The notes under the pieces were generated by a model. The model had not been told where the DNA came from. It did not search any database and worked only from the letters and a program-made list of their open reading frames with translations. From Candidatus Peregrinibacteria bacterium CG_4_10_14_0_2_um_filter_38_24 (GTDB taxonomy: Bacteria; Patescibacteriota; Gracilibacteria; UBA1369; LOWO2-01-FULL-3), in assembly GCA_002792535.1 (NCBI GenBank), contig PFOM01000016.1, forward strand, positions 4,126 to 54,053: 49,928 bases of DNA, written 5' to 3'. A program made the position numbers and the translations under genes. This document shows positions 49,684 to 49,928 of this stretch, piece after piece; positions within the stretch are counted from its first letter, which is position 1; each line of letters starts with the position of its first letter.

Positions 49684-49928
49684 TTATAAGTCATTTCCGG
49701 AATATGACAAATTGAAACTTTTATTAATCAAAGGAAAATCAGGCACTATATTATTAAAGCTGGCCTGTCCCAATACCGCCCAATTAACAAACGATGGATC
49801 ACGAGGAATAACCCGACTAATATCCCCGTTTGCATCAGTAGTGACAAAATAAACAATTTCTCCTCGCCAACCTTCAACTATGCTTATTGAAAAAGTATTT
49901 TTTACAAAAACAATTTTATGATTTGGAA
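49684..49928 (-). CDS. 3' end of a NuoD / group 4 [NiFe]-hydrogenase-like large subunit (partial)
   Basis: The frame is open from the window edge to a TAA at 49684-49686, giving the last 80 residues. Visible are ISIVEGWRGEIVYFVTTDANG, VIPRDPSFVNWAVLG and NNIVPDFPLINKSFNLSYSG ending NDL. The E(G/A)xRGE...Y segment, the (R/K)DPSFxNW block and a terminal VPDFPLINKSF belong to the C-terminus of the complex I 49-kDa/HycE superfamily. No CxxC follows, so the C-terminal nickel ligands of true [NiFe] hydrogenases are absent. It would be a membrane-complex subunit. The 5' part is outside the window. Confidence 0.7.
   Translation of the reverse strand, partial: PNHKIVFVKNTFSISIVEGWRGEIVYFVTTDANGDISRVIPRDPSFVNWAVLGQASFNNIVPDFPLINKSFNLSYSGNDL

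Noticed and set aside
49559-49852. A 97-codon plus-strand frame near the right edge
   Set aside because: It runs antisense through the IS200 right-end hairpin and the NuoD-like C-terminus, whose conserved motifs on the minus strand are far more convincing.
1-49928. UGA read as glycine (genetic code 25)
   Set aside because: All housekeeping genes are intact without internal TGA. TGA ends the fic gene in a clean ATGA overlap and ends the GT4 gene at the expected length.

Overview
The window looks like a chromosomal segment of an ultra-small, AT-rich bacterium of the Patescibacteria (Candidate Phyla Radiation). My best guess is a Peregrinibacteria/Gracilibacteria-like lineage using the standard code; this is inference from gene content, not a phylogeny. 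Supporting points are short leaders without Shine-Dalgarno sequences, single-copy housekeeping genes scattered among lineage-specific surface proteins, very few TGA stops (2 of about 36 complete genes), a pilus/competence gene set, and only fragments of biosynthetic pathways.

Layout, left to right. 1-4 kb: a Fic protein, a glycosyltransferase with GC-rich low-complexity inserts, two RelE/ParE-type toxin-antitoxin pairs, and tRNA-Glu with a duplicated 3' end. 4.1-11.6 kb (minus): one 2471-residue exported S-layer-type protein with Ig-like, carboxypeptidase-regulatory-like and FN3 modules and three C-terminal SLH domains. 11.6-14.5 kb: a long inverted repeat, a CIRCE-controlled dnaJ, a membrane protein, tRNA-Lys and a lipoprotein. 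14.5-18.5 kb: a polysaccharide deacetylase, a secreted lamin-tail/cohesin/dockerin protein, a membrane-anchored cohesin-like protein and an excisionase-like HTH protein. 18.5-22.5 kb: glutamate dehydrogenase and pyruvate phosphate dikinase as an apparent operon. 22.5-25.4 kb: NAD kinase, a GT4 glycosyltransferase and two small proteins. 25.4-30.5 kb: a folded intergenic element, then recA-recX-nusA and a PilB/GspE-type ATPase. 30.5-36.6 kb (minus): an MFS transporter, dprA, a NYN-domain remnant, purM, ftsE, a Panacea-type toxin-antitoxin pair and a Xer recombinase. 36.6-43.3 kb: a small acidic protein, dGTPase, nrdR, an L,D-transpeptidase, a UvrD/PcrA helicase and a CtpA protease. 43.3-46.3 kb (minus): an MFS exporter, archaeal-type PEP carboxylase and tRNA-Ser. 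46.4-49.9 kb: a lipoprotein, an unusual PAP2-dihydroorotate dehydrogenase fusion, a decayed IS200/IS605 element, and the 3' end of a NuoD/[NiFe]-hydrogenase-like large subunit running off the edge.

How the genes fit together. RecA, RecX, DprA, the PilB-like ATPase and UvrD make a plausible DNA-uptake and recombination set. GdhA, PpdK and archaeal-type Ppc form a glutamate/pyruvate/PEP/oxaloacetate node. The SLH protein, the cohesin/dockerin proteins, the deacetylase and the L,D-transpeptidase point to an elaborate cell surface.

The most unusual signals are: (i) a roughly 140-nt intergenic element ahead of recA whose nested stems form a three-way junction, plus other long intergenic inverted repeats; (ii) the PAP2-DHODH fusion, which combines a class 2-like scaffold with a class 1-like cysteine; (iii) the adjacent cohesin and dockerin genes; (iv) a 24-bp element shared exactly by the leaders of recA and the dockerin gene; (v) dyads placed on the promoters or start codons of recA, pilB-like, uvrD and the HTH gene.
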